Of a stretch of DNA of 64,000 nt, positions 24,757 through 38,085 are shown piece after piece; the stretch's first letter is position 1; each line of letters begins with the position of its first letter. Source of the stretch: Luscinia megarhynchos (Eukaryota > Chordata > Aves > Passeriformes > Turdidae); assembly GCA_034336665.1 (NCBI GenBank), contig JAPFBE010000002.1, positions 7,796,146 through 7,860,145 of the forward strand. The letters run 5' to 3'. The position numbers and the translations under genes were made by a program. The notes beneath the pieces were generated by a model. It had not been told where the DNA came from. It did no database searches and saw only the letters and a list, made by a program, of their open reading frames with translations.

Positions 24757-27700
24757 TAGGTTTTGTTTAGGTTACAGATCTATCCATAACATGTTTCACT
24801 TTTTTAGCCCTTTTATCTTTGATGTTTTTCATGGAACCTTTGCATTTTTCCTGAAAAAAATCATAGCAAATTAACAGTTTGTTTTCTAGCAGCCAGGGCC
24901 TTGTGTCTGCAAATATTCCCAGACATCAGTCTGCAGCTTGGGCAAGTTACTTTCACATTCACATTAGCTGCAGAGTCATGTGATAAGCACAGCTGGCAAT
25001 ATGTCTTTATAGACAAGTTACCACCTGCAATAGAAATGCAGCACGAAATTTCCTGCCCTAAGTAACTTTCCGACATCCCTAACCCTCTGATAATTTTGAT
25101 CATGTGAAAGGAGGAAGGAGGTCTTGGGAGATCTATGGTGATTGTTTGGCTTAAAAAATACCCCAAGACATTTTCCCCCTATGATAGAACATGCAGTGGG
25201 TCTTCAGGCAAGGAGATCTCAATCAATATGACCTTCCTATGCACAGACCACCCCAATTTGTGAGGCAGTTCTTTTGCACGAATTAACATATGTACATGAG
25301 ATCCCTCACTTCTGTAAGTCCTGTGAGACTCTCAGCAAAACAAAGGTTATTGTTACCATTATTTAGCTCAATTTAAAAGTACACTTTTTTGTCTAAAGTT
25401 AAAGAGGCAGATGAACTACAGTTCTGCGTCCTATACTTCCAACTGCTTTTATAGTAATGATAACCAAGAGGAAAATCTGATCAAAACCACGACTCATTTA
25501 TTCTGTAGGAGAGGTACTGATGCAGTCTAAAATTCTCTCTGCTTTCACACTGCTTAAATTAGTAGTGGAAGAATATGGAGGATTATACATGTTGACAGCT
25601 TCAAGATGAAGCTGAACATAATCACCAGATTTGTGGTTAAAACATTTAATATAATTCCAATAATGATACCTTAATGATAGCCTAAATTTACAAATCTGTA
25701 TTCTTATACATATTGCCTAGCTCCAAACACCTGGATGTGCTATTAACTATTTTGCACATCCTCCATGGATGAGTCCTGCCCTACCTCCTCTTCTATATTT
25801 GGGTGCAAAAGTAATACTGAGCTTTTAAATACCCCTCAGAACTAGTGTGTGCTGCCAGTGGCCTCTCCTGGCAGATATAATCATTGTAAACTTGTCTACA
25901 TTGGGTACAGCCCCTTGTTCTATAAGGTGAGCACAGCATCCAGGGTGTTCCTTCCAGGAACTCTTTCTCTAGAAGAACACATGTCCACTGCCCAGCAGAC
26001 TCAGAAAAGCAGTTTACACTTGTGGAACTTAGAGTGGCCACAAATACTCTCTTGCAAGATGCAGATTTTTTTAGCCTTAACTAACGAGCATTCTTAGTTG
26101 TAACAGTGTTGTATGTTTTGCTGGGCCAAGAGTATTTGCACCACCAGCATTTTTGTGCCTTCTACCTTGTGTGCTACTCGCACAGCCTCGGTCTTGCTGC
26201 TTCCACAGTAATCAACACGCTGTGAAATTAGTAATTATAGTCTAACAGTATAGTCTTTATTTCATTCTGAGTCTTTTGTTTTTCATTTCAGACATCAAAC
26301 AAAATCACAAGCTTCCAGCATAACCCTTATTAGTCTCACAAGCTGTCATCTCCCCCATAGCTGATGTGTGTAAAGGCTGCTTTCCCCCACAACCAATATT
26401 CTCAGAATGAAACTTGAAATTCAGTTCATGGCCCCGGCTCATGTGGTCTTTATGGAAAGCCCTTCAGACTCAGACTGTCCACTCATGTCTCATAAAGACT
26501 TTTGTAAAACATACAGCTCTCCTTCTGTAACAGTCTTTTCCCCCAGATGGCCCAGACCACTGCTGTAGCATATACTATATGGTTACTAGGGTTACTACCC
26601 ATGGCAGCAAAACTTAAGAATTTCATAGGGGTGTTAATTGCATGCAAATGTCTGCTCTTTCCTTCCAGTAATAAGAGTGAGGAATTTGTCCTGAGGTTCC
26701 CCTCCCTACTTGTCTTCTTTCCTGTTGCCCTGTACATATCAGAAGTTCAGCCACAATTCTACTGCGCTGCTCAACAAATAGAATGTCATTAGGACAAACC
26801 AAAACATGAGCAGTCTTTTGAATTTGTTAATTCTAGTATTAGTTCATCTGCATTGAAAACTGTACAAGCTGTTGAGCAACCACTGTGCCTGGCCTTGGAA
26901 CTTAAATCTCAATAGATTAAAATCAGGGATTTATCAACAGTAGTGAAAATAGTAAGTTACCAGCTATTGTAAGTAATATTCTATAACCACAGGAATGTAT
27001 GAATGTTTAGTGAAAGGAACAGTATCTCACAGAGATAACGGAGAATCCATTCTGTCATTCCTGGCTGCTCTGCAAAAATAGCATGGAATTTATATCCACA
27101 GTGACAGGACAAGTGATAATCAGCCAGAATTCACTGGTCCATGTAATACTCATTGGTCTTAAGGATAAACAAATTTTTCCCTCTAAATAACAAATTTTAA
27201 TTTTTTTCCCTGTTTCTTGACAGGTTGTGACTTCATGCTATTACCTGACACACTGTCCACCTTAAAAACAGGAAGTCTTCTGGTACTTGACCTGAGAAGT
27301 ATTTTGTGCCTCTCCTGGGCTTATCTGTCAGAACTCAGTGCCCCACGTGAAATGAACTACTAAAATCCCCTAAATCATTAGCATATCGCATTCCCATCCA
27401 CTCCCCTGTGATTTAGCTTACACTTTAAAGCAGGACAGGCTCTGGTGGAGCGTCCACCTTACATTTCGCAAGGAAGGGAGTTTTTACCAATGGTATCTCA
27501 TCAAAGTGTAACAAACATCATGTAGAGTCTGGAAAAATAGATCATTCCAATCTCTCCCCTCTTCCACTGTCTACCATGCAAAACTTCTTCACTTTTGGTG
27601 CAATTACGAACTTCAAGCATAACTTAATTACATTTCTCCATTAATCAAAATCTTCAGCCATTAGCACATGCTTGCCTAAATCTCTCTTTATTTCAAGGAA

Positions 27701-27870
27701 TTTTGTCCCTCAGAATTTCTGCCCACACTTCCCAAATGCCTGGGCCAGCTTAATTTCTTTTGCAATTGTTGGTTACTGTCCTGGCTGCAAAATGCTCAGG
27801 AATACTACTGACTATGCATCCCTTTCCTCACTTTGTCCTGCTCTTTTCTCATCACTGTGAGACCATTTCC
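24757..27870. other. Intergenic, no gene recognised
   Basis: AT-rich unique-looking DNA. Open frames of up to 101 codons, such as the minus-strand one at 24861-25166, show no recognisable domain. No repeat family is assigned. Confidence 0.5.
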
Positions 27871-27879
27871 TTCCAGAAA

Positions 27880-28500
27880 TAGAGCAAAGCCTGCTTTTTT
27901 GCCCTTTTAGCAGAAAATGCCAGAGCAACATTTTCTGCATTCCATGTCACTACCTCCTCTGAATACTTCATGAACTCCTGGGCTTCTGGAATGACAATGC
28001 CTTTGTTCCTGAGAACATATGCTACCCCTCCTGCTTTCTTACTCCCTTATCTCAGCCCAAACTGCTTTTTCCTGTCTACCTTATACCCTAGACCTATTCT
28101 GGGGAAGCCAAGCTCAACAGTGCCATGCATATGACTCCAGACTAGTTTCCAGTGTCATTCATCTACAGCAGTAGAGATGTATGCTGCCTTCCTTACTACC
28201 CTATCTTCAAGCATAAATAAATCAATCATCCCTATCCAGTGAACCCTTCCAGTGTTCTCCATCTTTTTGGCAATCTATATGACAAAAAGACTGCCAAGTA
28301 TATCAAAATCTTCCAGGAACTCTGGAATTAAAATCACCAGTCATGACCTGACTCCATGTCTTTTTCTCTCTCTTGCCCAATCTGTTTTTCAAAAACTATC
28401 TATCTCTGTCACAGATTCATACAGGCCCATTACTTCCACTCTGCACCTGCAATGGCCAAACTTCCCATCTAGTAACAATCAGGGAGTCTAATACCTAGAG
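27880..28500 (-). mobile_element. Possible remnant of a non-LTR retrotransposon endonuclease domain
   Basis: On the minus strand, GDFNSRVPG is encoded at about 28307-28333. This resembles the catalytic GDFN motif of the endonuclease of CR1/L2-type LINEs. Further downstream on the same strand, around 27995-28035, AGGVAYVLRNKG resembles the glycine-rich stretch of such domains. Motif order and frames are not consistent enough for a firm call, and stops interrupt every frame. Confidence 0.25.
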
Positions 28501-29724
28501 CAGATAAAAGTAAGGTACTTACCTTACTGGTGGACTGAATTTGAACTGAACAACCAAAGAGGAATCAGTAGCTGATTAGAGCCAGTGTGCTATGGATTAA
28601 TTCCAAAAGTGCACACTTCAGCTGTGATATTCGTAGAAAAAAGGGGAAATTCTAGCTCTAAATGTGCATAGTTTTAAAGTAGTTTTTATTGATAGTAATT
28701 TCTTTCACATAATTATATTTTCAATTTTTAGACCTGGATAATGCTTTGAAAAATATTTTACAGGGTAGCAGTCTTTAGCTTATATTCATGTGAAGAGGAA
28801 AAGATCTATCACTACATTAACTGCAAATCTCTTTGCTTCTGAAAACAAGCCTTTTTATAACTTCTTGATATAGATGGTAAGATGTCCATTCCACAGAATA
28901 AACTGACCTTGCTTCAGTAAGCTTTTGATGCTGCTTGGCCATTAAAAGTATGTCCTTATTAAGGAATTAAATATCAGCTAATACTTAAAGAATGCTTCAT
29001 TAATCTCAGAAGATCAAGAGTTCTCTCTTCGAGGCAATGTGTTTCTAAATTATTTCAATTTTATACATTCTTTGATGCAAAAGAAATGTTATGAAGCACT
29101 AATTTTTTCATTCACTTAGAAATTTGCTGCTCTTATTGCTCTCCCCAAAATTAATATTTGAATTTAACTGTAACAGTCAGAATCTGCAAACACTGTAGCA
29201 ACTGAAAAATTACAGCCTTACTATAACTGAGTACCAGCGTTGCATATACAGCTTATAAGATCCTAGGAAAAGGTGAAAAATTGATTTCCCTTCATTCACT
29301 CCTTTCTGTTCTATGAGAAGATATTTTACCCATAAATGTGTAAAAACTACTGAAGGTAAACATTAGAAGAGTACAAAAGCTGTATCAGAATAAACAACAA
29401 AAGACTAGGAGCTATCAAATTTGGAACAAAACAACCAGCAAGGAGCTATTAGCATTGAACTCTTCAATGTGACTGAACAATAATCTCTTTCATCAATTAA
29501 CCAAGAACAATATTTTTGAAAAATGTAGCACAGATATTAGCATATTAAAATACCTGCTAATAATTTCTGGAGACTGTATGCTGCATTCAAAAAGGTGAAT
29601 AAAAACTTTATCAATGCATGTCTACACACACCTTTGACAGCTAACATTGTATGTAGAAAAAGAACTGCTAAAGCTCAAGGACAAAACTGAGTCAAAAGCA
29701 TAGCTTCTTTACATTAGCCATGAG
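28501..29724. other. Intergenic, nothing recognised
   Basis: AT-rich DNA with no exon, RNA gene or repeat that I can identify. Confidence 0.5.
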
Positions 29725-30455
29725 TTGTAGGATTGTATTGGTTGGAAAGAGACTTCAGGCCGGAAGTGATGTAGTCTAATTTCCTGCTCCAAGCATGTCC
29801 AGTTAAAGGTTGTTCAGGACATCATATAGTTATGCTATATAGCTCTTAATGTCTTCACAGAAGACAATTCTTTAACATATCTGAGTAAACTCATCCTGTA
29901 TTTTACCACCTTCAAGTCATAATGTCTCTTGTTTCAACTTCTATTTGCTCTCATCCTTTTGCAGTACAACTCTGGATCTGTCTTCTCTATATGTCCCAAT
30001 AGATATTTGTGGACAGAAGTAAGACTTCAGTGTTCCTTCCGAGGCTGAACAAATCCAGTGCCTTCAACCTCTCCATCATGTCACATGTCCTTCTGCTGCC
30101 TGACCAATTTGGTGGTCTTCTGTTTGAGTTGTTCCAGTCCAGGTCTTTCTTGTACTGGGGAGCTGCAGCTGGACCCAATATTACACAAGTCATCTCACAA
30201 GTGCTGAACAGAGGGGAGTAATGACTTCCTTTGACCTGCTGTGTTTGTGCTTACTCACCCAGGGCAGAGTACATGTCTGGTTTTACTACAAGAGTGCACT
30301 GCTAACTCCTGGTTAACTTGCTGTCCACCAGGATCCCCAGGCACCCAGTTCTTTTTACATAAAGCTGCTACCAAGACAATGAGCTCCAGCCTGTACAATT
30401 GCATTAGATTATTCCATTCTAGGTCCATGTCATTGTACACATTTAGGCTGAGGAT
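29725..30455 (-). mobile_element. CR1 LINE, diverged, minus strand
   Basis: It begins at its 3' end with GATTGTATTGGTTGGAAAGA, a CR1 near-3' phrase in reverse, and continues with recognisable body text: AGGCTGAACAAATCCAG, CAGTTCTTTTTACATAAAGC and TCCACCAGGATCCCCAGG. Heavily substituted. The open frames on both strands here are chance frames within the repeat. Confidence 0.8.
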
Positions 30456-33400
30456 TAAAATAATTTCTCATGGCTAGAACTAGAAAAAACAGGAAAACCA
30501 TGCACTAAAAAATTAACTTCATATGGGGCTTTATCAGTTCTTAGTAAGTATATTACTAAGTAAGTAATTTGATATCAGCAGACAGCCAAGACATACACTA
30601 CTTAAATGCCAAATAAAGTTATCAAAAATACACCTTATAGAAAAATTAATGATTTGATATTTCAATCCAATACCTGTTTAACCATTGCCTACTTCAATAG
30701 GGTATAATTAAAATTGCAGACTTTAACTGAAGCTGCTAAACTGTTTTTCCTAAGCAATCACACTTAACTAGAAACTTTGGCACCTATATATTTCATGCCA
30801 ACATACTGAATTTAAACACCAACCTGAGTCCATTCTTACCACTGTTACTGAGTTACTGAACTGACCGAAGATTTTAATTAATACTTCCTGAAAAAACATT
30901 TCTCTATAAGAGACTAACTTACTGTGACAGCAGTAAATTCTGAAATTTCCTTGAATTGCTTGTTAAAAAAAATGTGTCTAGGTGCCTTGAATGAACAGAA
31001 TGTACTTTCCTGACTGTACTTTTTGATAGGTGACTATCCAACATCCAACAGTTTTCACCACAGCTTTTACTTCCTTAAACTTAAATTTATAAGTAATGCT
31101 CCCTAGTAAAACATGTTAACTTACCCTACACACACATATTGAAAGACAGCCTTTTGACTAGCATAGAAAACATGTTCTATTAAGATTATTTTTTCTTTAT
31201 GCTGATGATTTTAGTTTAGTTTCTTACATCTCCTTAAAAATCAAGCCCTCTAGTTCTGTGACTAGAATACATTTTCTACATTTTAAGGGAATAAATGTGA
31301 ATGTAGTAAGATGATTGGGTGCTGGAGTAAGCACATATTAATCCATCCAAAAACCAAATCATTTTCTAGGGGACAGTTCTTGAACATGTCACAGAAAGTA
31401 AAGTTGAGAAGGGTAAGCATAGCAGAGCTCAACACAACAGACATATTTTGCCCCTATTCCTTTCACTGAAATAAGCTCCAAAGAAGGCAACAGTAGCTCA
31501 TAATAGCACCTGAATTGGCAAAAGGATTGTCTGAAATACCAGAAAAGTGATATGCCTTGATCTGTGCTATTAAAAAGATTCTTTCAGTGGCAAAAAAAAC
31601 TTTGTTTTGAAAGAGATGTGTATTTCCCACAGAAACTTTAGACACCATGACTTAAAAACATAATAAAAATACAGTGCTTAAAACAGCAGCTCAATGGATA
31701 ATACCAAAAGATTCCTAGGACATGGACACCCACATGGTGTCCTGCTTCCTGCAGGACAGTATCAACATGGTCTCTCCAACTGCTCAAGTTACTGTACTAC
31801 TTCTTTCCAAAATCTTGAGATGACAAAGACTAAGAAACCTGGTTTAAAGCTCAGGAGCACAGTCTGAGCCTCTCCACATAAACCCTTTTCTAATAGCTCT
31901 AATAATCTGGTTTACAGTTAAGTAGTACATAAAAATTGGCACATCAATCATCTTAGGAATTCAGCATTTTAGTAATGGGTGAGAACAGTACTTTGTTAAA
32001 TACAAAAGCTACTGCTAGAATTCATTATCTACAAAGGCTAAAATACTTGAAGCTCAACATTTGAACAATAGTATTTATCTAAGTTGATTTCCAAACATGG
32101 AAAAGTGAACAGAAAGCAAAACTGATAGTCTCTTCTGCTGCCATTTGCACACTCTGACAAGGATGATGTATTTGGTCTCCCTCTAGTCCACGACAGGCCT
32201 AACCAAAGTGCGTTTTTTTCAGGCAAAGATTTCCAATTAATATGTTTTCCAGTGCTTGTACACCTGCAACATGCCATCCTCATCTTCCAAAAATATCCTG
32301 AAATAAAGTCCAAACTTATAGGTAGTTGAAGTAGAAAGACAAAAGGTTTTAATCCCTTTCAAGACTCTTCAATCTCAGATCACTTCCTGAATTTCTATGA
32401 GTCATCTTGCACTTCATCTGAAATACCAGGTCAGGCTTTTGCTGAAAATGCATGACCTGGGTTAAAAGCTTTGGGAGGAGCCAGTTCAAATTATTTCAAA
32501 CTTCTGATTTTCAGACTGCTTGCTTTTTGAACTTACTGAACTGTGATGACAAGGTTTTTACATCATTCCTCCACCCCCCATATACCATTCTGAATTTGTT
32601 GTACTTAATGCCCACAGGACTTTAACGTTACATTAGTCCTCACTTCCCCTTCCCCCCACCTGCCTTACAGTCACCATACAACTTAATGGTGAACAAACAA
32701 CAATGAAAGGAACAAAAGTTAAAATCATATATTTTATTGCCAAGTAGCATTTAGGCTGACATAATAAAGAGTTTTTCATATAACCAAAATGCACATTTCT
32801 ATCCAGAATAATTTCTCCTGTAGCTCTGAATTCCAAGAATTCTCCATTTTCTGGGGAGCCCTCTTTATTTGCTTTATTCTCCACATAGCATTCATTCAAA
32901 AAATCACTTCAAATCCAGGAAACCACATACTTTATTTAAAAATCTGAGGAAAAGAAACTTCCCAAATGTCCATTTAAATCTTTACTCTTATTTCTCTGTG
33001 ACATCTCAGTCTTCCAACTCTTAAATACCAAGATGAAGTTTGCAAACAATTCCAAAGCACTGAACTTTAAATTTAGATTTATTTTGGGTTTATAAAGAAA
33101 GTAATTTTACATCAGTAACTTGACAAAATCAAGTTAAATATAAATCTTTCAACAAATTACAAGTGTTGTAGAAAAACTTAGCTTATTTCAAGGCAGATAC
33201 AGTAAAAACTGCCACAGAAACAGCAATCTTGAAGTCTACTCATGTATCTTATACAATTTTAGGTTAAACCCAAATACTGAACATTCAGAGCACTTTAAAT
33301 ATGTTAAACTATACAGACAGGCAACAGCACAGCCCAAATGCCAAACAATCTGCCTATTTTAAACACAATTTTGAAAGCACTTCATGAAGTTGCATGAATT

Positions 33401-36069
33401 CCAACTGGTATCACATAACTTATTTTAAAAGATGCTTACTGAAAAGTACTTTCTTCAAATATATTTACAGTAGACAATATTATCCTTAGGGCTGTGGAAA
33501 ATTGCTAGCACACTGAAGCTGAAGTCATAAATTACAGTGATGTCACCATGATTTTTGCCACTGACTTCACTGATGCAAAGATTTCTTTTATCTATTTATT
33601 CTTCTATTAGATAAAAGGTGTAAACAGCAGCTCAGATTTAAAAAATAGCTATTTAAGAAGTATTTCCACAAGGCACACGTGCAATATGAAGCTAAGTTAT
33701 CACATATATCAAAACTCCAGCCTTTATTACTATTCCATATGAAAGTCACTGATACATTGCAGCAAAAGCAAAACAAAACAGAGAGAACAGCACCACTGTT
33801 AGCCTTTGCTGAACTCTTTCTTAAGGCTATGCAGCTGAACTCCAGGGAAAAATCACTTTCATGGGTAAACATATGGTATCATATTTTTAACCAAGTTACT
33901 AAAATGCATTTTAAAAAAAGATTTGGTACTTGTGAATTGCTTCATAAGTACAGGTATGGCTCCAATAGCCATGATTTAGAGATGTGCAACATACAGATCT
34001 ATAAAAATATTTTAACATTCACATAGTTAAGAGGCAAGTGATAAGAAGTATGACTTTGCAGTATGAACAAATTCGGTAACAATTTTTAATCTTATCTTGA
34101 GAAACTGAGATTATCTCCATTTTCTTATTACAAGCAGAGGCAACTTTAATCCTGAAGTGCATCTCACCAAAGCTCTCATTTATATGTTAATGCCAAAATC
34201 TGATAAAAATTCCATTAAACAGAGCTGGAAATAATGCTATGAAAACCTTTTAGGTTTTAAATTTCAAATCAGAGGTGCAAATGTGATGGGTTTGGCTATA
34301 ATCATGTGAAACTGTGAATAGTTAATAGGCTTCAGCTTTTTTCTATTTATTATCAACTAAACCACTTTGGTTTTCTGTAATGTTAGGTCTACCTGTAGTA
34401 AACCAACTGTGTGTGCTCCAGTATACATGCATCTGACTCTGTTCACTGGACAAGTGCCAGCTCCTGTCTAGAACCTACCTTTGCAGCCTAACTACATACA
34501 TTCTTCCTGGAGGTCTTACTAGCTTTAACTCAGTGCTATGTTAACATAGCTCTGAGTTTCAAAACCAGGAATAGCCTTGGTTTGGCCACACTGAGTCAGC
34601 ACTTCTCTGCAAGCACTGGTACAGATACAGTCCTCACAAGGAAGGGATTGAAGAAATACATTCCTGTAGGTAACATTTCTTCAGCTGAACGTAGCAGTAT
34701 ACCTTGCAGAATCAAACCATAATTTGCTTAAGAAGTTAAGGGCAATGTAAGACATTGGTTAATTTTTCATATCTGTTCACAAAGTATCAGACAAAGAAAG
34801 AAAACAAATTTAAATCACTACATACAAATTAAAAGCCTGAACACTCATGAAGGTACCTGCTTTACCTGAAACACTTCAAATGTTTAGTAACATTTAAGAC
34901 TGCATTTTTAAAAGTGTGAAATGATAAACTTCTACAAAAATATACAATAATAGCATGCATTTTAATATTCAAAATATTTGGTGGGACAAATGTGGTTGGT
35001 GAGTTTTCTCCTTGTTTTTTCATTTCATGAGCTGTACAATTGAAATGTAGCCATGGAATGCTTCATAGTTAAGGCTCAGGGTCATATGATAACTTTAAGT
35101 GAATCTAAGCATGAGTAAATGCCTTCCATTTTTTGGCAACAAATCTCACACTGCAATGTAATGAGCCCCTTCTCAGCAGCAGTCTCTGATGCTAGACAGG
35201 GGACTCACCTCTAGTATTACTCGTAGCAGCCACAAGGAACAAGAAAGAGAGTGCATCAGTATCAGAGTTCCTAAAGCTATTAATACAAAAAACCTTCTCC
35301 TCAGGAGAACAGATATTACTCAAATTCAGAGCTGTAACACCCTCTTCTGATCAGACCTACAATCTCCTCTCCCAGAGAGCTACTCACCTATCTTAAATCA
35401 AGATCTGGAAGTAATTCACCATCATGAGACCATTCCGGTGTCTTTCAGTGTTTAAACTGTCATCCCATTTTATTAATGGCATTTCCCATAAAAGAAAGAT
35501 CTTCCATTGCCAAATAGTTTATGTAGATGGCCTTATAAATTTTACAAGTATTACCCCAAATCCAAAACATACTTAAACCAAACTTCACACATTTACCTTA
35601 AGCTTGCACAGTACAGAAAAAAATATAAACCACAACAAAACCATGCAGAGAACACCAAAATAATATATGAAGTCTGATTTTGTTCAACGTCTTGAATAAA
35701 AAAAGTAGTTGTAGTAGTAGTATTAGTAATGTCATGTTTTGGGGTTGGTTTTGTTGTTGTTTGGTTTGGGTTTTTTCCTTTGTTTTGCTTGTTTCTCTTT
35801 TTAAACACATCAAATTTGAGATAAATAAGAGCAAGTTTTAATTCCCCACCTTCCCCAAATACTGGTTCTTCAGACTCCAAAGCAATAACAGGCATTTATG
35901 TATATATTTATACTTAAATTTTGTATTTCTTTCCATGTAGAAGAGTAACTCAAATTCCCAAATTTACCACAATAACACAAAAGTGAATTAATAAAACATG
36001 AATATACTTTAAGAATATCCCAACCAGTGTTTTTATCACAGATTATTTCTAGTCCATTTTAAGTTGTGT
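30456..36069. other. Between the CR1 copy and the NFX1 3' end; no gene recognised
   Basis: AT-rich DNA downstream of NFX1. Several minus-strand AATAAA hexamers occur (for example read from the plus-strand TTTATT at about 32725-32730), so a longer alternative 3' UTR of NFX1 could reach into this stretch. A GTAGTAGTAG/GTTGTT-rich low-complexity patch lies at 35700-35790. I see no exon of the aquaporin genes that lie beyond NFX1 in mammals. Confidence 0.5.
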
Positions 36070-36462
36070 GAGATACATCAAAATAAATATTTGAGATTTA
36101 TTGTTGTTCTTAATATTCCAAAAATATATTTGCTTACCACCAGTTCTCTTGCTTCAAAGTCATCAATGAAAATCTACAATATTCTGACAGCACATTAGAT
36201 ACAAAATTGCACCAAACCCAGATTTAAAAAGCCATACTACTGTTAGGTATTATGCAGTTACGTAAACTGTTGAAATGCTTAACTTTTTAAACTACCATAT
36301 CAATCTAACTTTAGATGTTAGATTATGAATATGTTGAACAACTCATCATGTGACAGATAATCAAAAAGCACCTCACACAATAACTTAGTATTTTCACCTC
36401 TAAGCTTCTGTATCATAATCTATGTGATTCTGATTCATCTGAATGATTCTACATCAATCACT
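36070..36462 (-). other. NFX1: NFX1 3' UTR (minimal proposal)
   Basis: The stretch after the stop codon down to a T-rich region just beyond the first good AATAAA on the minus strand. It is noncoding and AT-rich. The extent is an inference, because later AATAAA signals could give a UTR of several kilobases. Confidence 0.45.
36097..36102 (-). terminator. NFX1: Candidate NFX1 polyadenylation signal
   Basis: AATAAA on the minus strand, about 360 bases after the NFX1 stop, followed by T-rich sequence. It is the first canonical hexamer I found downstream of the stop, but others lie further on. Confidence 0.4.
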
Positions 36463-36538
36463 TCAGTCCTGGACATCAAAGTAGTCAATTACTGGCTCCT
36501 CCTTTAATGGTTTGGATAAACCACTGTTTCCACTACTC
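36463..36538 (-). CDS. NFX1: NFX1 last coding exon with stop
   Basis: Begins after the acceptor ATTTCAG (36540-36539) with the single base completing a Lys codon. It then encodes 24 residues ending in KEEPVIDYFDVQD and TGA at 36465-36463. The acidic, aromatic C-terminus is a hallmark of vertebrate NFX1. Confidence 0.95.
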
Positions 36539-37983
36539 CTGAAATTATAAGAATATTAGATATTACATGCATGAAAAACAAGATACAAACAGAATCACAA
36601 ACTCCTGTAATGTCTCAGTGCGCATATACACACTGAATTGGTCAATAGCATGCACTTCTAAATTAAGTTTTATTTGAAGTACCTTAATGCCCCAGAAAGC
36701 TTTTGTTAACTGAATTTTGACAAAAACATATGTTTGATTAAATTAATCTTCATCAACATGTGTCTGAATGGATAAAATTCCTTTTGGAGTTCTACCAGAA
36801 AATGTAATTTACCAGTAATATTTATACAAAAATGATACTGTACTGAAGATTAAATGTTCAAAATGCCTTTTTAAAGGAAACAGCAAAAGAAATACTGTTA
36901 AAGAGAGCTGATGATCAAATCTGCTTGCTTTCAAAAGCAAGAGTAACAAAAAATACATGGTCATAGCAAACCCACACACTGTAAAGAATTTTTAAGTAAG
37001 ACAGCATGAGATCCTCCAAAAGATTTTGAAGAATTAAAAATTTCTAAAGAAACTTTATTTCTAGTAATGAAAAATAAATGGCTAAAGCCCTTTCTTTAAT
37101 TTTGCTACATAACTCCTTGGCATTAATTAGGGTTGCTGAAGACAGCAATCCCACAGAAGTGGAAATGAAGAGTAGCAACCTATTAAAAGGACATTGAATT
37201 ACACCTTAAGCAATCCTTTTAGAAATGTGTTTTGCTCTAGATGCTTAGCTCAGAAACAATTTATATTTTCTTAGAACAGCCTACTTTGTATTCCAGCAGC
37301 ACCTACCAACAGTAGTTACTGCAACAGTAAGCACTCCCTTTCTGCAAAAGGTACTTGAACATTATTTGAGATGCTCATCTAGGAAAAACTTGTGAGGAAA
37401 ACACTTCTGGAAGGTAAACCTGAACAAATAATAAGCCATCAATTGAGAAAAAAAAATCATATTTATAAGATAACTACAAGTATCTGAAGCTGGCAGGTCA
37501 TACAACATAAAGACTGTCCTTTTAAGACAATTCAAAAAGATGCCCTATATATCCCATCTTCATTAAAATAGGTAGTTCACCTTTAATCAACTGTATAGTC
37601 ATGTCCTCATAAGAAAACATACAGTCAATATCCATTCAAATAAATCATTTTATGCCAGCAAGACATTTCTCTTGGTTAAAGGTTAAAAAAAGCATCCCCA
37701 AACCTCCAAAGCAGCACTCTCTTCCCAACTATCTAGTATTTAATAATTTTAAAACACCATAATATTTTTTTACACTACTAGTCCTGTACCACACAGCCAA
37801 TCTCACGTTTTCTTATCACTTCATTTCAGACTTACTTCTGTGGAAAGAACATCTTAGTGCATGCTGCAAGCTCCAAAGCTGTGTGTGGGTTAACAGGGCA
37901 TATGAAGCTGAAGGTCAGGAATATGTTCCTTGGGAAACTCAGCACAAAATTAAAGAATATGGTTTTAAATCCAAATTCCTTAC

Positions 37984-38085
37984 TTATCTGTTTGTTTGTA
38001 ATGAGGAAGAGGCGGTGCAGGCCTGCTCTGCATTTCTTTATCTAGCACAGAAGTTAAGGTATTGCTCGGACAAATGGATTTCCCT
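37984..38085 (-). CDS. NFX1: NFX1 penultimate exon
   Basis: A 102-bp exon encoding [19 protein letters not shown] followed by a proline-rich [10 protein letters not shown] and QTD. It corresponds to the segment after the R3H domain in mammalian NFX1. Acceptor CTTTAG, donor GTAAGG, phase 2 at both ends. The overlapping plus-strand frames are shadows. Confidence 0.93.

Noticed and set aside
33679..34026. 115-codon plus-strand frame downstream of NFX1
   Set aside because: Its composition and lack of any motif suggest chance. No splice or promoter context supports it.
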